DNA of 64,000 nt from the NCBI GenBank assembly GCA_049840815.1, contig JASGJI010000011.1:248001-312000 (forward strand), given 5' to 3'. Each line of letters begins with the position of its first letter. The first letter of the stretch is position 1. This document shows positions 8,113 to 16,460 of the stretch, piece after piece. The translations under genes were made by a program, and so were the position numbers. A model generated the notes under the pieces. The model did no database searches and had not been told where the DNA came from. It saw only the letters and a list, made by a program, of their open reading frames with translations. Source of the DNA: JASGDN01 sp049840815 (GTDB lineage Bacteria; Chloroflexota; Chloroflexia; Thermomicrobiales; UBA6265).

Positions 8113-9126
8113 ATGACCGAATCCACATCATCCAATCCGGTTCGCTGGGGCATCCTCGGCACCGGCAAGATCGCCCACAAGTTCGCCAACGACCTCCAGA
8201 AAGCCGCCCCGGATGCGGTCATCGTGGCGGTCGGATCGCGCTCGCAGGAGACCGCCGATGCGTTCGGCGACGAATTCGGCATCCCGAATCGCCATGCTTC
8301 CTACGAGGAACTGGCCGCCGATCCGGATGTGGAGGTCGTCTACGTCTCCACGCCACACCCATGGCACTACGAAGCTAGCCTGGTCTGCCTCAACGGCGGC
8401 AAGCACGTCCTCTGCGAGAAGGCGTTCACCATGAACGCCCGCGAGGCGAAGAGCCTGGTGACGACCGCTCGTGAGAAGCACCTCTTCCTGATGGAGGCGA
8501 TGTGGACGCGCTTCCGCCCGACGATGGTGAAGCTGCGCGAACTCGTCGCAGCCGGGGAGCTCGGCGAGCTGCAATACGGGACCGCCGCCGTGGGGTGGCA
8601 GGCGCCGTTCGAGATGAAGAGCCGCGTCTACCGCAAGGATCTCGGCGGCGGAATCCTCCTCGACGGCACGATCTACCCGATCTCCTTCCTCTACATGCTC
8701 TTCGGATCGCCGAGCAGCGTCATCTCCACCGGCCTCCTCGGCCAGGCGGAGACCGACGAGCAGGAGACGATCGTCTTCACCTACCCGAACGGCGCGCAGG
8801 CGACGGTCTTCGCATCGTTGCGCACCGGGCTGGCCGGGCCGGCCATCGTGAGCGGGACGAAGGGGCGCGTCGAGATCGCCCACCAGTGGTGGGAGCCGAC
8901 AGAACTGACCCTCTTCCGGCCGGGTCAGGAACCGGAGACCTTCTCCTTCCCGGAGCCGGAGGGCACGCGAGGATACCAGTACGAAGCGATCGCCGTCGGC
9001 GAGGCCATCCGCGCCGGCAGGCTGGAGTCGGACGTGATGCCGCTCGACGAGTCCGTCGAGATCATGGAGGCGATGGACGCGATGCGCGCCGAGTGGGGCC
9101 TCACCTACCCCGCAGACGAGAACTGA
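8113..9126 (+). CDS. Gfo/Idh/MocA-family NAD(P)-dependent oxidoreductase (copy A)
   Basis: 337 residues. N-terminal Rossmann fold WGILGTGKIAHKFANDL binds NAD(P); the signature VSTPHPWHYEASLVCLNGGKHVLCEK with the catalytic-type lysine is at about residues 75-100, then EAMWTRFRP. This matches the dimeric dihydrodiol dehydrogenase/D-xylose dehydrogenase branch. The substrate is probably a sugar or cyclitol. ATG at 8113 is chosen from AAAGGA upstream; the longer open frame starts in decayed sequence. It is about 60% identical by eye to the protein at 34170-35186. It precedes an aldo/keto reductase with about 100 bases between. Confidence 0.88.
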   Translation: MTESTSSNPVRWGILGTGKIAHKFANDLQKAAPDAVIVAVGSRSQETADAFGDEFGIPNRHASYEELAADPDVEVVYVSTPHPWHYEASLVCLNGGKHVLCEKAFTMNAREAKSLVTTAREKHLFLMEAMWTRFRPTMVKLRELVAAGELGELQYGTAAVGWQAPFEMKSRVYRKDLGGGILLDGTIYPISFLYMLFGSPSSVISTGLLGQAETDEQETIVFTYPNGAQATVFASLRTGLAGPAIVSGTKGRVEIAHQWWEPTELTLFRPGQEPETFSFPEPEGTRGYQYEAIAVGEAIRAGRLESDVMPLDESVEIMEAMDAMRAEWGLTYPADEN

Positions 9127-9180
9127 GAACCGAGGACCAAGAACAGAGACATGTAATGCACTCGGTCCTTTGTTCTCAGT
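9122..9180 (+). terminator. hairpin after the Gfo/Idh gene
   Basis: ACTGAGAAC (9122-9130) pairs with GTTCTCAGT (9172-9180), and AGGACC (9133-9138) pairs with GGTCCT (9164-9169). It starts at the stop codon; no clear T-run follows, so termination is inferred. Confidence 0.4.
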
Positions 9181-9202
9181 CCTCAGTCCTCAGTCCTCAG
9201 TC
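9175..9202 (+). repeat. CTCAGTC tandem repeat, four copies
   Basis: Four exact 7-base units in a row just before the aldo/keto reductase ribosome-binding site. The 5' end also forms one arm of the preceding hairpin. Confidence 0.8.
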
Positions 9203-9226
9203 CTTGCTCCGAAGGAGCCAAACGAC

Positions 9227-10207
9227 ATGCCCATGGAATACGGAACCATCGCCGGTGTCAGCAAGCCCGTATCCCGCATCGTGCAGGGAACCATCCCGCT
9301 TACCGATAGCGACATTGACGGCAGCTTCGCGCTGCTCGACGGCGTCTGGGAAGCAGGGTGCCGGACGTTCGACACCGCCCACGGCTACGGTGGCGGCATG
9401 TGCGAGCGCATCCTCGGCGCGTGGCTGAAGGATCGCGGCGTGCGCGAGGAGACGGTGATCCTCGGCAAGGGCGCCCACCCCTACAACGGGCGCGTCCGCG
9501 TGACTCCGGAGGACATCACCGCCGACCTCCACGAGTCACTGGAGCGGATGCAGGTCGACTTCATCGACATGTACGTGCTGCACCGCGACAACCCGGATGT
9601 GCCGGTCGGGCCAATCGTGGAGATCCTGAACGAGCACAAGCGGGCGGGGAAGATCGGCGTCTTCGGTGGATCGAACTGGGCCGCCAGCCGCGTGCAGGAG
9701 GCGAACGACTACGCCGCCGCGCATGGGTTGGAGGGCTTCCCGATCAGCAGCCCGAACTTCAGCCTCGCGGTGCAGATCAAGGCCCCGTGGGATGGCTGCC
9801 TCAGCATCAGCGGTCCGGCTGGCGCGGCGGATCGCGCGTGGTACGCCGAGCAGGGCATCCCCATCTTCCCGTGGTCGAGCCTGGCCGGTGGCTTCTTCTC
9901 CGGTCGCTTCCGCCGCGACAACCTCGATACCTTCGACACGTATCTCGAGAAGCTCTGCGTGGAGTGTTACTGCTCCGAGGAGAACTTCACTCGGCTCGAC
10001 CGCGTGCAGGAGCTGGCGGACCGCGAAGGCGCCTCCATCCCGCAGATCGCGATGTCCTACGTCCACTCACAGCCGATGAGCGTCTTCGCGCTGGTCGGCT
10101 GCCAGAAGCCGAGCGAGTTCGTGGACAACGTCGGCGCGCTGGGCCACAAGCTGAGCGCTGACGAGATCGCCTGGCTGGAACTCCGCTCCGACGAGCGCCC
10201 CTGGTAG
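9227..10207 (+). CDS. aldo/keto reductase family protein
   Basis: 326 residues of the NADPH-dependent TIM-barrel AKR superfamily. FDTAHGYGGGMCERILGAWL contains the catalytic D and Y of the family, the lysine is in ILGKGAHPY and the histidine in MYVLHRDNPDVP; GVFGGSNW and the C-terminal ALVGCQKPSEFVDN provide the rest of the barrel. ATG at 9227 follows AAGGAG with nine bases spacing. It probably works on a sugar-like substrate together with the adjacent Gfo/Idh dehydrogenase, which is context only. Confidence 0.88.
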   Translation: MPMEYGTIAGVSKPVSRIVQGTIPLTDSDIDGSFALLDGVWEAGCRTFDTAHGYGGGMCERILGAWLKDRGVREETVILGKGAHPYNGRVRVTPEDITADLHESLERMQVDFIDMYVLHRDNPDVPVGPIVEILNEHKRAGKIGVFGGSNWAASRVQEANDYAAAHGLEGFPISSPNFSLAVQIKAPWDGCLSISGPAGAADRAWYAEQGIPIFPWSSLAGGFFSGRFRRDNLDTFDTYLEKLCVECYCSEENFTRLDRVQELADREGASIPQIAMSYVHSQPMSVFALVGCQKPSEFVDNVGALGHKLSADEIAWLELRSDERPW

Positions 10208-10451
10208 AGATGAGAGGGGAGAGGAGTGAGAAGTGAGCGACGGACCATTCTGCCGTCTCACTTCTCACTTCTTAGAGCCGAGTACGAAACCGTAGCGGCG
10301 CAGCTGGTCTGCGCCATCGGCCGGAGGCCGATATTGGGGGCAGCAACCATTCCGGGATATCCGGCTTCGCCGGATGGGTCAGACGAGCTGACCCGCTACG
10401 GATGACGGCAACTCTTTCGAACTCAGCTGTAGCCCTCACTTCTCACTCCTC
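10208..10451. repeat. intergenic element: four-arm cloverleaf between inverted repeats
   Basis: The space between convergent genes is filled by a structured element. CCGTAGCGG (10290-10298) and CCGCTACGG (10393-10401) close a multiloop with four perfect hairpins: GGCGCAG/CTGCGCC, ATCGGCC/GGCCGAT, ATCCGGC/GCCGGAT and GGGTCAG/CTGACCC (10297-10394). Outside it GAGGAGTGAGAAGTGAG (10221-10237) is an exact inverted copy of 10435-10451. The shape suggests a dispersed palindromic or MITE-like element, or a bidirectional terminator built from one. Confidence 0.6.
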
Positions 10452-11585
10452 TCATCTCCCGTAATGGCGCATCACCTCCACCAGACGGTCGTGCGGGAGG
10501 GCGTAGGCCGTGTTGCCATCCTTGCCCACCATCGTCTCCGCCGCGACGAGGGCGTTCGCGATCGCCTCGCTCGTCGCCTCCACGGTCGCCTGGAAGAACG
10601 GGTCGATCGCCACATCATTGAGCTGCGACCGCGTGAGCAGGATGTCCGCTTCGGTCGGCGCATGGCGATCGATCAGGCGCTGCGTGCGGTTCTCCGCCGC
10701 ATTCGAGAAGGCGATGATGATGTCGCCCGAAGAGTGCCGTCCGATCCCGCCCGCGCGGGAGAGACCGAGCATCGCCCGGTTCGCCAACCGCCGCAGCTGG
10801 CGGTCGCTGAATGGGGCATCCGTCGCCACCACGATGATGATCGACCCATCCTTCTGCTTCTCAGCCCGATTCAGGATCAGGTCGGAGATCTCCCGCCCCA
10901 CCGGCACGCCGTCGATCAGCAGGTCCTCTCGTGTGCCGAAGTTCGATTGCACCAGCACGCCGACCGTATACGCGCGATCCACAAACGGCACGCTGACCAC
11001 GCGCGACGCCGTGCCGATTCCGCCCTTGAAATAGCAGGTGGTCATCCCCGTCCCACCGCCGACGTTTCCCTCCGCCACCGGCCCTCCGGTTGCCGATTCG
11101 ATCGCCGCAGTGGCGTGCGCATGCGTCACATGCTGGCCCGCCGTGTCGTTCAGGAAACCGTCGAACGTCTCCGCGACGACGGGGATGGCGAAATGCCCGC
11201 TGCCCAGCCCCGGCTCACCGGCGTAGATCCAGTCGACCGTCGCCTGATGCACCACCCCCACCGATAGCGTGTTCGTGATGAGGATCGGCGATTCCAGCAG
11301 GCCGTATTCGTCGATCTGGGAGCGTCCGGTCATCTCTCCGGCACCGTTCAGCACCACAATCGCCGCAGGGCACAGTTGATGGAAGGCCGACCCCTCGTGC
11401 GGGTGGATGGCCGTGACGCCGGTGTTCACGTCCTGCCGCTCGCCGGTCAGCGTGGTGTGGCCGACACGCACACCCGGCACGTCGGTGATTGCGTTGAGTG
11501 GCCCAGGCGGCATCGTACCGATGGTGATGCCGAGATCGCGCAGGCGGGGCTTGGAGGCATGGGCATCGGGCAACGATCGGTCCAC
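10452..11585 (-). CDS. P1-family peptidase (DmpA-type L-aminopeptidase/D-esterase)
   Basis: 377 residues of the self-processing N-terminal nucleophile hydrolases related to DmpA. ITDVPGVRVGHTTL opens the domain; NVGGGTGMTTCYFKGG, VLVQSNFGTREDL and finally KDGSIIIVVATDAPF are family blocks. In DmpA the chain is cut between Gly and Ser of the last block and the new N-terminal Ser is the nucleophile; GS is conserved here. No signal peptide, so a cytoplasmic peptidase or amidase is expected. GTG start at 11585 with GGAAAGGA upstream. Confidence 0.92.
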   Translation of the reverse strand: MDRSLPDAHASKPRLRDLGITIGTMPPGPLNAITDVPGVRVGHTTLTGERQDVNTGVTAIHPHEGSAFHQLCPAAIVVLNGAGEMTGRSQIDEYGLLESPILITNTLSVGVVHQATVDWIYAGEPGLGSGHFAIPVVAETFDGFLNDTAGQHVTHAHATAAIESATGGPVAEGNVGGGTGMTTCYFKGGIGTASRVVSVPFVDRAYTVGVLVQSNFGTREDLLIDGVPVGREISDLILNRAEKQKDGSIIIVVATDAPFSDRQLRRLANRAMLGLSRAGGIGRHSSGDIIIAFSNAAENRTQRLIDRHAPTEADILLTRSQLNDVAIDPFFQATVEATSEAIANALVAAETMVGKDGNTAYALPHDRLVEVMRHYGR

Positions 11586-11722
11586 GACAGGTGTCCTTTC
11601 CGAACGACGGGCGATCCGGATTGATGATCAATCCATTCGCGGTTACGATTCGTAAGTAGATTCGAATGCGGGATACATCCAGCACCGCAGCATCACACAC
11701 CGACGTCTCCGGAGCAACGACC

Positions 11723-12271
11723 ATGACCGACAGAGCCGCAACCACATCCCCAATCGAGACGCCGCCCTATGTTCTCCCGCCAACCGCCAGCATTGGCCAC
11801 GTCCACCTGAAGGTCTCCGATCTCGACCGGGCGCTCGCGTTCTACCAGGGTGTGCTCGGCTTCGAGCTGGTGACCCGCTTCGGATCGCAGGCCGCCTTCA
11901 TCTCGGCGGGCGGCTATCATCACCACATCGGCCTCAACACCTGGGAGAGCAAGGACGGACAGCCGCCCGCACCGGGCACCACCGGGCTCTACCACATCGC
12001 CATTCTCTACCAACAACGAGAGGAACTCGCGGAGGCGCTGCGCCGCCTCGTAGACGCGCACTGGCCGCTCTCCGGTGCGGCGGATCACGGCGTCAGCGAG
12101 GCGATCTACCTCAACGATCCGGACGGCAACGGCGTGGAGCTCTACTGGGATCGCCCACGCGACCAGTGGCCGACCGACGACAATGGCAACACCATCATGT
12201 ACACCCATCCGCTCGACCTGAACGCCCTCTACACCCTGCAGGCGCCAGCGCCCGTCGCCGGGCAACCGTAA
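11723..12271 (+). CDS. VOC-superfamily protein, CatE-like (glyoxalase/extradiol dioxygenase fold)
   Basis: About 182 residues. Beta-alpha-beta module IGHVHLKVSDLDRALAFYQG, with metal-ligand type H in HVHLKV, H in GYHHHIGLNTWES and E in GNGVELYWDRP. This arrangement matches catechol-2,3-dioxygenase-like CatE proteins, but the substrate is unknown. ATG at 11723 with GGAG nine bases before it is preferred over 11666. A paralogue follows 34 bases later on the same strand, sharing the GYHHH-GLNTWES block. Confidence 0.85.
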   Translation: MTDRAATTSPIETPPYVLPPTASIGHVHLKVSDLDRALAFYQGVLGFELVTRFGSQAAFISAGGYHHHIGLNTWESKDGQPPAPGTTGLYHIAILYQQREELAEALRRLVDAHWPLSGAADHGVSEAIYLNDPDGNGVELYWDRPRDQWPTDDNGNTIMYTHPLDLNALYTLQAPAPVAGQP

Positions 12272-12305
12272 GCCCGTATCCCAACCCCACGGAGAGGAAG
12301 ATCCG

Positions 12306-12851
12306 ATGCCCGAGAACGTCGTCCCCTATGAAGTCGCTCCCCATCCTGATCTCCCCGCCTTCACGGCCAGCTCCGGAACGCACATCGGGCATATCCATCT
12401 GAAGGTCTCCAACCTCGACCGCGCGCTCGCCTTCTATCAGACAGTGCTCGGACTGGAGATGCAGGAACGCATCGGTGACCAGGCCGCCTTCCTCTCCGCT
12501 GGCGGGTATCACCACCACCTTGGCCTGAACACCTGGGAAAGCCTCGGGGGCAATCCGCCGCCCGCAAACGCAACGGGCCTCTACCACAGCGCTATCGTCT
12601 ACGGATCGCCAGAGGAGCTGCTCGCCGTCTTCGAGCGACTCCTTGCATTCGACATCCCGATCGCCTGGATCTCGGACCACGGCACCCATCTCGCCATCTA
12701 TCTCTACGATCCCGACCAGAATGGCGTGGAACTCTACTTCGATCGCTCGCCCGACCGCTGGCCGCGTGACACCGATGGAAACCTTCAGATGACAACCGAG
12801 CGCCTGACATATGACGGATTCCGCGAGCGTATCGCCGCCGAAGTCCTCTGA
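12306..12851 (+). CDS. VOC-superfamily protein, CatE-like (second copy)
   Basis: 181 residues, paralogous to the preceding gene: IGHIHLKVSNLDRALAFYQT, GGYHHHLGLNTWES, QNGVELYFDRSPDRWPRD. The three putative metal ligands (His, His, Glu) are kept. GGAGAGGAAGATCCG precedes the ATG. The tandem pair probably arose by local duplication and is co-transcribed. Confidence 0.85.
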   Translation: MPENVVPYEVAPHPDLPAFTASSGTHIGHIHLKVSNLDRALAFYQTVLGLEMQERIGDQAAFLSAGGYHHHLGLNTWESLGGNPPPANATGLYHSAIVYGSPEELLAVFERLLAFDIPIAWISDHGTHLAIYLYDPDQNGVELYFDRSPDRWPRDTDGNLQMTTERLTYDGFRERIAAEVL

Positions 12852-12902
12852 GGAGGACCCAGCGCTGGCGCGCATCCATTGTGCAGAGTGCCCGAATCGG
12901 CC

Positions 12903-12954
12903 AGCGAAGCGCGTCGTCGTCATCTTGACGGGGTCGCGCTTCGCTCCGTATGCT
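12903..12954 (+). promoter_or_regulatory. promoter with inverted repeat ahead of the substrate-binding protein
   Basis: TTGACG (12925-12930), an 18-base spacer and TATGCT (12949-12954) form a sigma-70-like promoter. AGCGAAGCGCG (12903-12913) is an exact inverted copy of CGCGCTTCGCT (12935-12945), which lies in the spacer, so a regulator could occlude it. The repeat could instead be the terminator of the VOC gene. Confidence 0.5.
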
Positions 12955-13101
12955 GCGATTGTTACCAAACGGAGTTGTGCATCCCGGTGAATCCGGGTTC
13001 GTCAAGGAGGACCACTGCCGTCGGGACAGCGGGGTATATCCCCGTACAACTGAACCACGTGATCGTATGTCAGGTTTCGGAACGAAACGAGAGGGCTGAA
13101 C

Positions 13102-14916
13102 ATGCGTCGTACACGAATGGCAGAGCTGGTCGATGATGCCCTGAGCGGCAAGATCGGCCGGCGGAAGTTCCTGCAGGGCGCCATGGCGCTCGGGGTCTCC
13201 AGCACTGCGGCGGCAACCTTGCTGGCCGATGTCGCCGCCCAGGAGTCCACTCCCGAGGCGAGTCCCGCCGCCAGCCCCATCGCCTACACCGGGCCAGTTG
13301 GCACGCTCTCCCCCGACCGCGAAGCCTTCATGGCCGCGATCACCGAGAAGTTCCAGTTCACTGATCCCGCAACCACCGGCGGCAGCCTGATCTACACGGA
13401 AACCTCCGATATCAGCACGCTGAATACGATCATCTCTTCGGATGTCTACTCCGCTCTGATCATCGGCTTCCTCTTCGACGGCCTGGTCGCCACCAGCCCG
13501 GTCGATGGCTCGTTCGGTCCCGGCATCGCCGATTCGTGGGAGATCGCGGCCGACGGTTGCACCTACACGTTCCACCTGAATGCCGAAGCCGCCTGGCACG
13601 ATGGCACGCCGATCACGGCTGACGATATCCTCTTCACCCTCGATCGCGTCCTCGACCCAGCCAGCCTCAGTCCACGCACCGGTGATGTCGCCAGTGTCGT
13701 CAAGTCGTACGAAAAGGTCGACGATCACACCCTGAACGTCGTCTCCTTCACGCCAGTCGCGCCCTTCATCGACAAGACCTTCAACCAGTTCGCAATCCTG
13801 CCCAAGCACATCTGGGAGAGCGTGAAGCCAGCGGACATGGCCTCCGACCCAGGCTCGACCGGCTCCGATGTGAAGCGTATCGTCGGCTCCGGCCCCTTCA
13901 CCTTCAAGGAATGGGTGCAGAACGACCACATCACCCTCGTGAAGAACCCGAACTACTGGGACAAGGCGCACAATCCTGGCTATCTCGATGAATTCGTCTA
14001 CCGCGTGATCGTCGACCCGGCCTCTGCCGTGCAATCCCTGAAGACCGGTGAAACGGATATCTTCGCGCTGGAACCATCGCAGGCGAAGGGGCTGGATACC
14101 AGCAACCCGGAGATCACCCAGTCCATCTACGATACCTTCAGCTTCACCTTCTACGCCGCGAATCAAGATCCTGCCCACACCGACCTCTTCCTGGACACCA
14201 AGGTGCGGCAGGCGCTGATGTATGGACTCGATCGTGACCTGATCGTGGAGAGCGTCCTGCTCGGCTTTGGCACCCGCGCCGATGGCACGCAACCGGTCCC
14301 GTCCCCCGCCTACGCGCCGGACAAGATGAACACGATCTACGGCTTCGATCCCGACAAGGCAAAGGCGCTGATCGCCGAAGCCGGTTGGGCCGACAGCGAT
14401 GGCGACGGCATTGTCGAGAAGGACGGCAAGAAGTTCAGCTTCGAATGCCTCTATTCCGAAGGGATCACCACCTACACCCAGTTGCTGCCCTACGCGCAAC
14501 AGGCATGGAAGGAGATCGGCCTCGAAATGATCCCGACCGCCGTCCCCTTCCCGACCTTGCTGGATGGCATCCTCTCGTTCAAGTACGAGATGGCGTTCGT
14601 CGGTTTCTCCTGGGGGGTCGATCCCGATCAGAGCGTCATGTTCGGATCGAACAACCTCGTGCCGAATGGGTTCAACCTCACGGGGTGGAAGAACGCCCGC
14701 TACGACGAGATCACGCCGCTGGCAACGCAGGAGCTCGATGTCGCCAAGCGCCTCGATATGATCATCGAGCAGTCGAATATCGTGAACGATGACGCCGCAA
14801 TGGGGATCATCACCTTCGGGCGAAACATTATTGCCAATGGTCCCCGTGTCCACAACTATTACGCCAACGCCTACGGCGGCTTCCTTACTGTGCCGTGGGT
14901 GTGGCTCGACAAATAG
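13102..14916 (+). CDS. ABC transporter substrate-binding protein, family 5 (peptide/nickel type)
   Basis: 604-residue secreted binding protein. A twin-arginine signal IGRRKFLQGAMALG with Ala-rich core is followed by the linker QESTPEASPAASP. The solute-binding domain shows SDISTLNTIIS, DSWEIAADGCTYTFHLNAEA, WHDGTPITADDILFTLDRV, FKEWVQNDHITLVKNPNYW and MYGLDRDLIVESVLLG, all typical of DppA/OppA proteins. No permease or ATPase lies next to it, so it is an orphan here. GAGAGGG precedes the ATG. A hairpin terminator follows the stop. Confidence 0.93.
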   Translation: MRRTRMAELVDDALSGKIGRRKFLQGAMALGVSSTAAATLLADVAAQESTPEASPAASPIAYTGPVGTLSPDREAFMAAITEKFQFTDPATTGGSLIYTETSDISTLNTIISSDVYSALIIGFLFDGLVATSPVDGSFGPGIADSWEIAADGCTYTFHLNAEAAWHDGTPITADDILFTLDRVLDPASLSPRTGDVASVVKSYEKVDDHTLNVVSFTPVAPFIDKTFNQFAILPKHIWESVKPADMASDPGSTGSDVKRIVGSGPFTFKEWVQNDHITLVKNPNYWDKAHNPGYLDEFVYRVIVDPASAVQSLKTGETDIFALEPSQAKGLDTSNPEITQSIYDTFSFTFYAANQDPAHTDLFLDTKVRQALMYGLDRDLIVESVLLGFGTRADGTQPVPSPAYAPDKMNTIYGFDPDKAKALIAEAGWADSDGDGIVEKDGKKFSFECLYSEGITTYTQLLPYAQQAWKEIGLEMIPTAVPFPTLLDGILSFKYEMAFVGFSWGVDPDQSVMFGSNNLVPNGFNLTGWKNARYDEITPLATQELDVAKRLDMIIEQSNIVNDDAAMGIITFGRNIIANGPRVHNYYANAYGGFLTVPWVWLDK

Positions 14917-14940
14917 CCACGTCATCCGGTTTCCCGGCAG

Positions 14941-14975
14941 CAGGAGCCCTCGTCCAGTGCGGACGAGGGCTCCTG
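14941..14975 (+). terminator. hairpin terminator after the binding protein
   Basis: A perfect 15-bp stem (CAGGAGCCCTCGTCC and its complement) with a 5-base loop, 24 bases after the stop codon. The following TCCTGTTCCCC is only weakly T-rich. Confidence 0.7.
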
Positions 14976-15115
14976 TCCTGTTCCCCCAGGATTCGCATCG
15001 CACTTCCATGCACTGGCACATTCCCTCAATTTCCGATAGATTTCATCGGGTTTCCATCCTGGGCGGATTGGCCGTCCGGGTTCGAGTAACATGCCCTTCG
15101 GGGGAAGGACACAGG

Positions 15116-16186
15116 ATGAACGACTTCGGACTCACACGCCGCCGGTTCGCCGCGGTCGCGACAAGCAGCGCCGCCGGCATCGCCGTGGCAGGGGCATTCG
15201 GAGGCAGCGCGCTTGCGGCGCGGCAGGACGCCTCCCCGGCAGCATCTCCCGTCGCGGGCGGCGACATCTTCGCGGGCATCGACCTGAAGCCAGGCATCGT
15301 GCCGACAGCCTTTGGGGATGTCACCGTGCCGGAGTACCCGACACGTATCGTTGCGATCACCGATGGCGCCGTTGACGCCGTGGCCGCCCTCGGCATCGAG
15401 ATGGTCGGGGTGACCTCCAGCGCGAATTTCGAGACCGTGGCCGCCTACCTGGCCGACAAGGTCGATCCGGCTGTCACCTATGTCGGTGGCTGGGGAGAGC
15501 TGGATGTCGAGAAGATCGTCGCACTGAAGCCGGACCTCATCCTGGCTGACGCCTACCTGAACGCACAGGATGAAGGCCTCTACGACACGCTCAGTGCCAT
15601 CGCGCCCGTCGTCGCGCCGACGCTCTACGAGGCAACCAGCATGGACGGCCTGCAGCGCTGGGAGTACGAGCAGCTGATCTACGGCCACGCAATGGGGAAG
15701 ACCGAGGAGTCGAAGCAGCTGGCCTACGACCTGCGCGACCGCGCAGCAGGCATCGCCCCGGTGCTTGGCGACAATGCTGGCAAGAGCGTGATCGTCTTCC
15801 GACCGCAGCCGGAATTCGCCGTCGTGATGGCACAACGCTGGATCACCGGCGTCATGCTCACCTGGTCCGGGCTGGCCGGTACGCCGTTCACCGAGGAGCT
15901 GGATCCCCCGCACAGCGGCGACAGCGTCGGGCTGGAACGCCTGAACCTGCTGGACGCGGACTGGCTGTTCGCTGCGCTCCGGGACGCGGAGATGGCCGCC
16001 GAGCTGGAGGTCTACAAGGAGAACCCGCTCTTCCAGACGGTGCCGGCCTATCAAGCCAACCAGATCGTCTCCGTGTCCGGCGATCTCTGGAGCGGGGCAA
16101 TCGGCATCCTGGCCGGGCACGCAATGCTGGACGATATCGAGCGCATCCTCGTGCATGGAGACCTGGAAGCCACCCCGGTCGGATAA
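15116..16186 (+). CDS. iron-siderophore type ABC substrate-binding protein (FecB/FepB-like)
   Basis: 356 residues. Twin-arginine signal LTRRRFAAVATSSAAG, then linker QDASPAASPVAGG. The mature protein has the class III periplasmic-binding fold: YPTRIVAITDGAVDAVAALG, the linker-helix region VEKIVALKPDLILADAYL, and C-terminal YQANQIVSVSGDLWSGAIG. These match binding proteins for ferric siderophores. No permease or ATPase is nearby. ATG at 15116 is chosen because GGGGGAAGGACACAGG precedes it and the signal peptide starts there. Confidence 0.9.
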   Translation: MNDFGLTRRRFAAVATSSAAGIAVAGAFGGSALAARQDASPAASPVAGGDIFAGIDLKPGIVPTAFGDVTVPEYPTRIVAITDGAVDAVAALGIEMVGVTSSANFETVAAYLADKVDPAVTYVGGWGELDVEKIVALKPDLILADAYLNAQDEGLYDTLSAIAPVVAPTLYEATSMDGLQRWEYEQLIYGHAMGKTEESKQLAYDLRDRAAGIAPVLGDNAGKSVIVFRPQPEFAVVMAQRWITGVMLTWSGLAGTPFTEELDPPHSGDSVGLERLNLLDADWLFAALRDAEMAAELEVYKENPLFQTVPAYQANQIVSVSGDLWSGAIGILAGHAMLDDIERILVHGDLEATPVG

Positions 16187-16271
16187 GCCGCAATCCGGCC
16201 TGGTTTGTGATCCAGCGCGCAGGCCGATACAATGCGCAATAGTCGGCCCCATCACGATGTGGCCGATGCCT

Positions 16272-16328
16272 GACAGAAAACACACGATATCACCGCCGGC
16301 ATGGAACCATGCCGGCGGTGTTCTGTCT
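16272..16328. terminator. strong hairpin terminator
   Basis: CACCGCCGGCATGG and its complement (16291-16320) form a 13-14 bp stem; outside it GACAGAA (16272-16278) pairs with TTCTGTC (16321-16327). It ends the binding-protein transcript; the T-rich side is on the plus strand. Confidence 0.7.
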
Positions 16329-16460
16329 CACATCCAGAATTAGCGCCGGGTTCCTTTCGCACCGCCACCCTGCCAGCTTCGCCCGGAGGACACACTATCC
16401 TCCCGGATCAGCCCCGGCTAATCGCGCCGGAGAACATCCACCGGGCCACAGGACACCGCC

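Noticed and set aside
9127..9202. CTCAGTC repeats as a CRISPR-like array.
   Set aside because: Units are only seven bases without spacers; it is a simple tandem repeat.
12983..13023. CCCGGTGAATCCGGG followed by ACCACTG looked like part of a cobalamin riboswitch.
   Set aside because: The B12 box and the other conserved segments are missing; only a simple hairpin is present.
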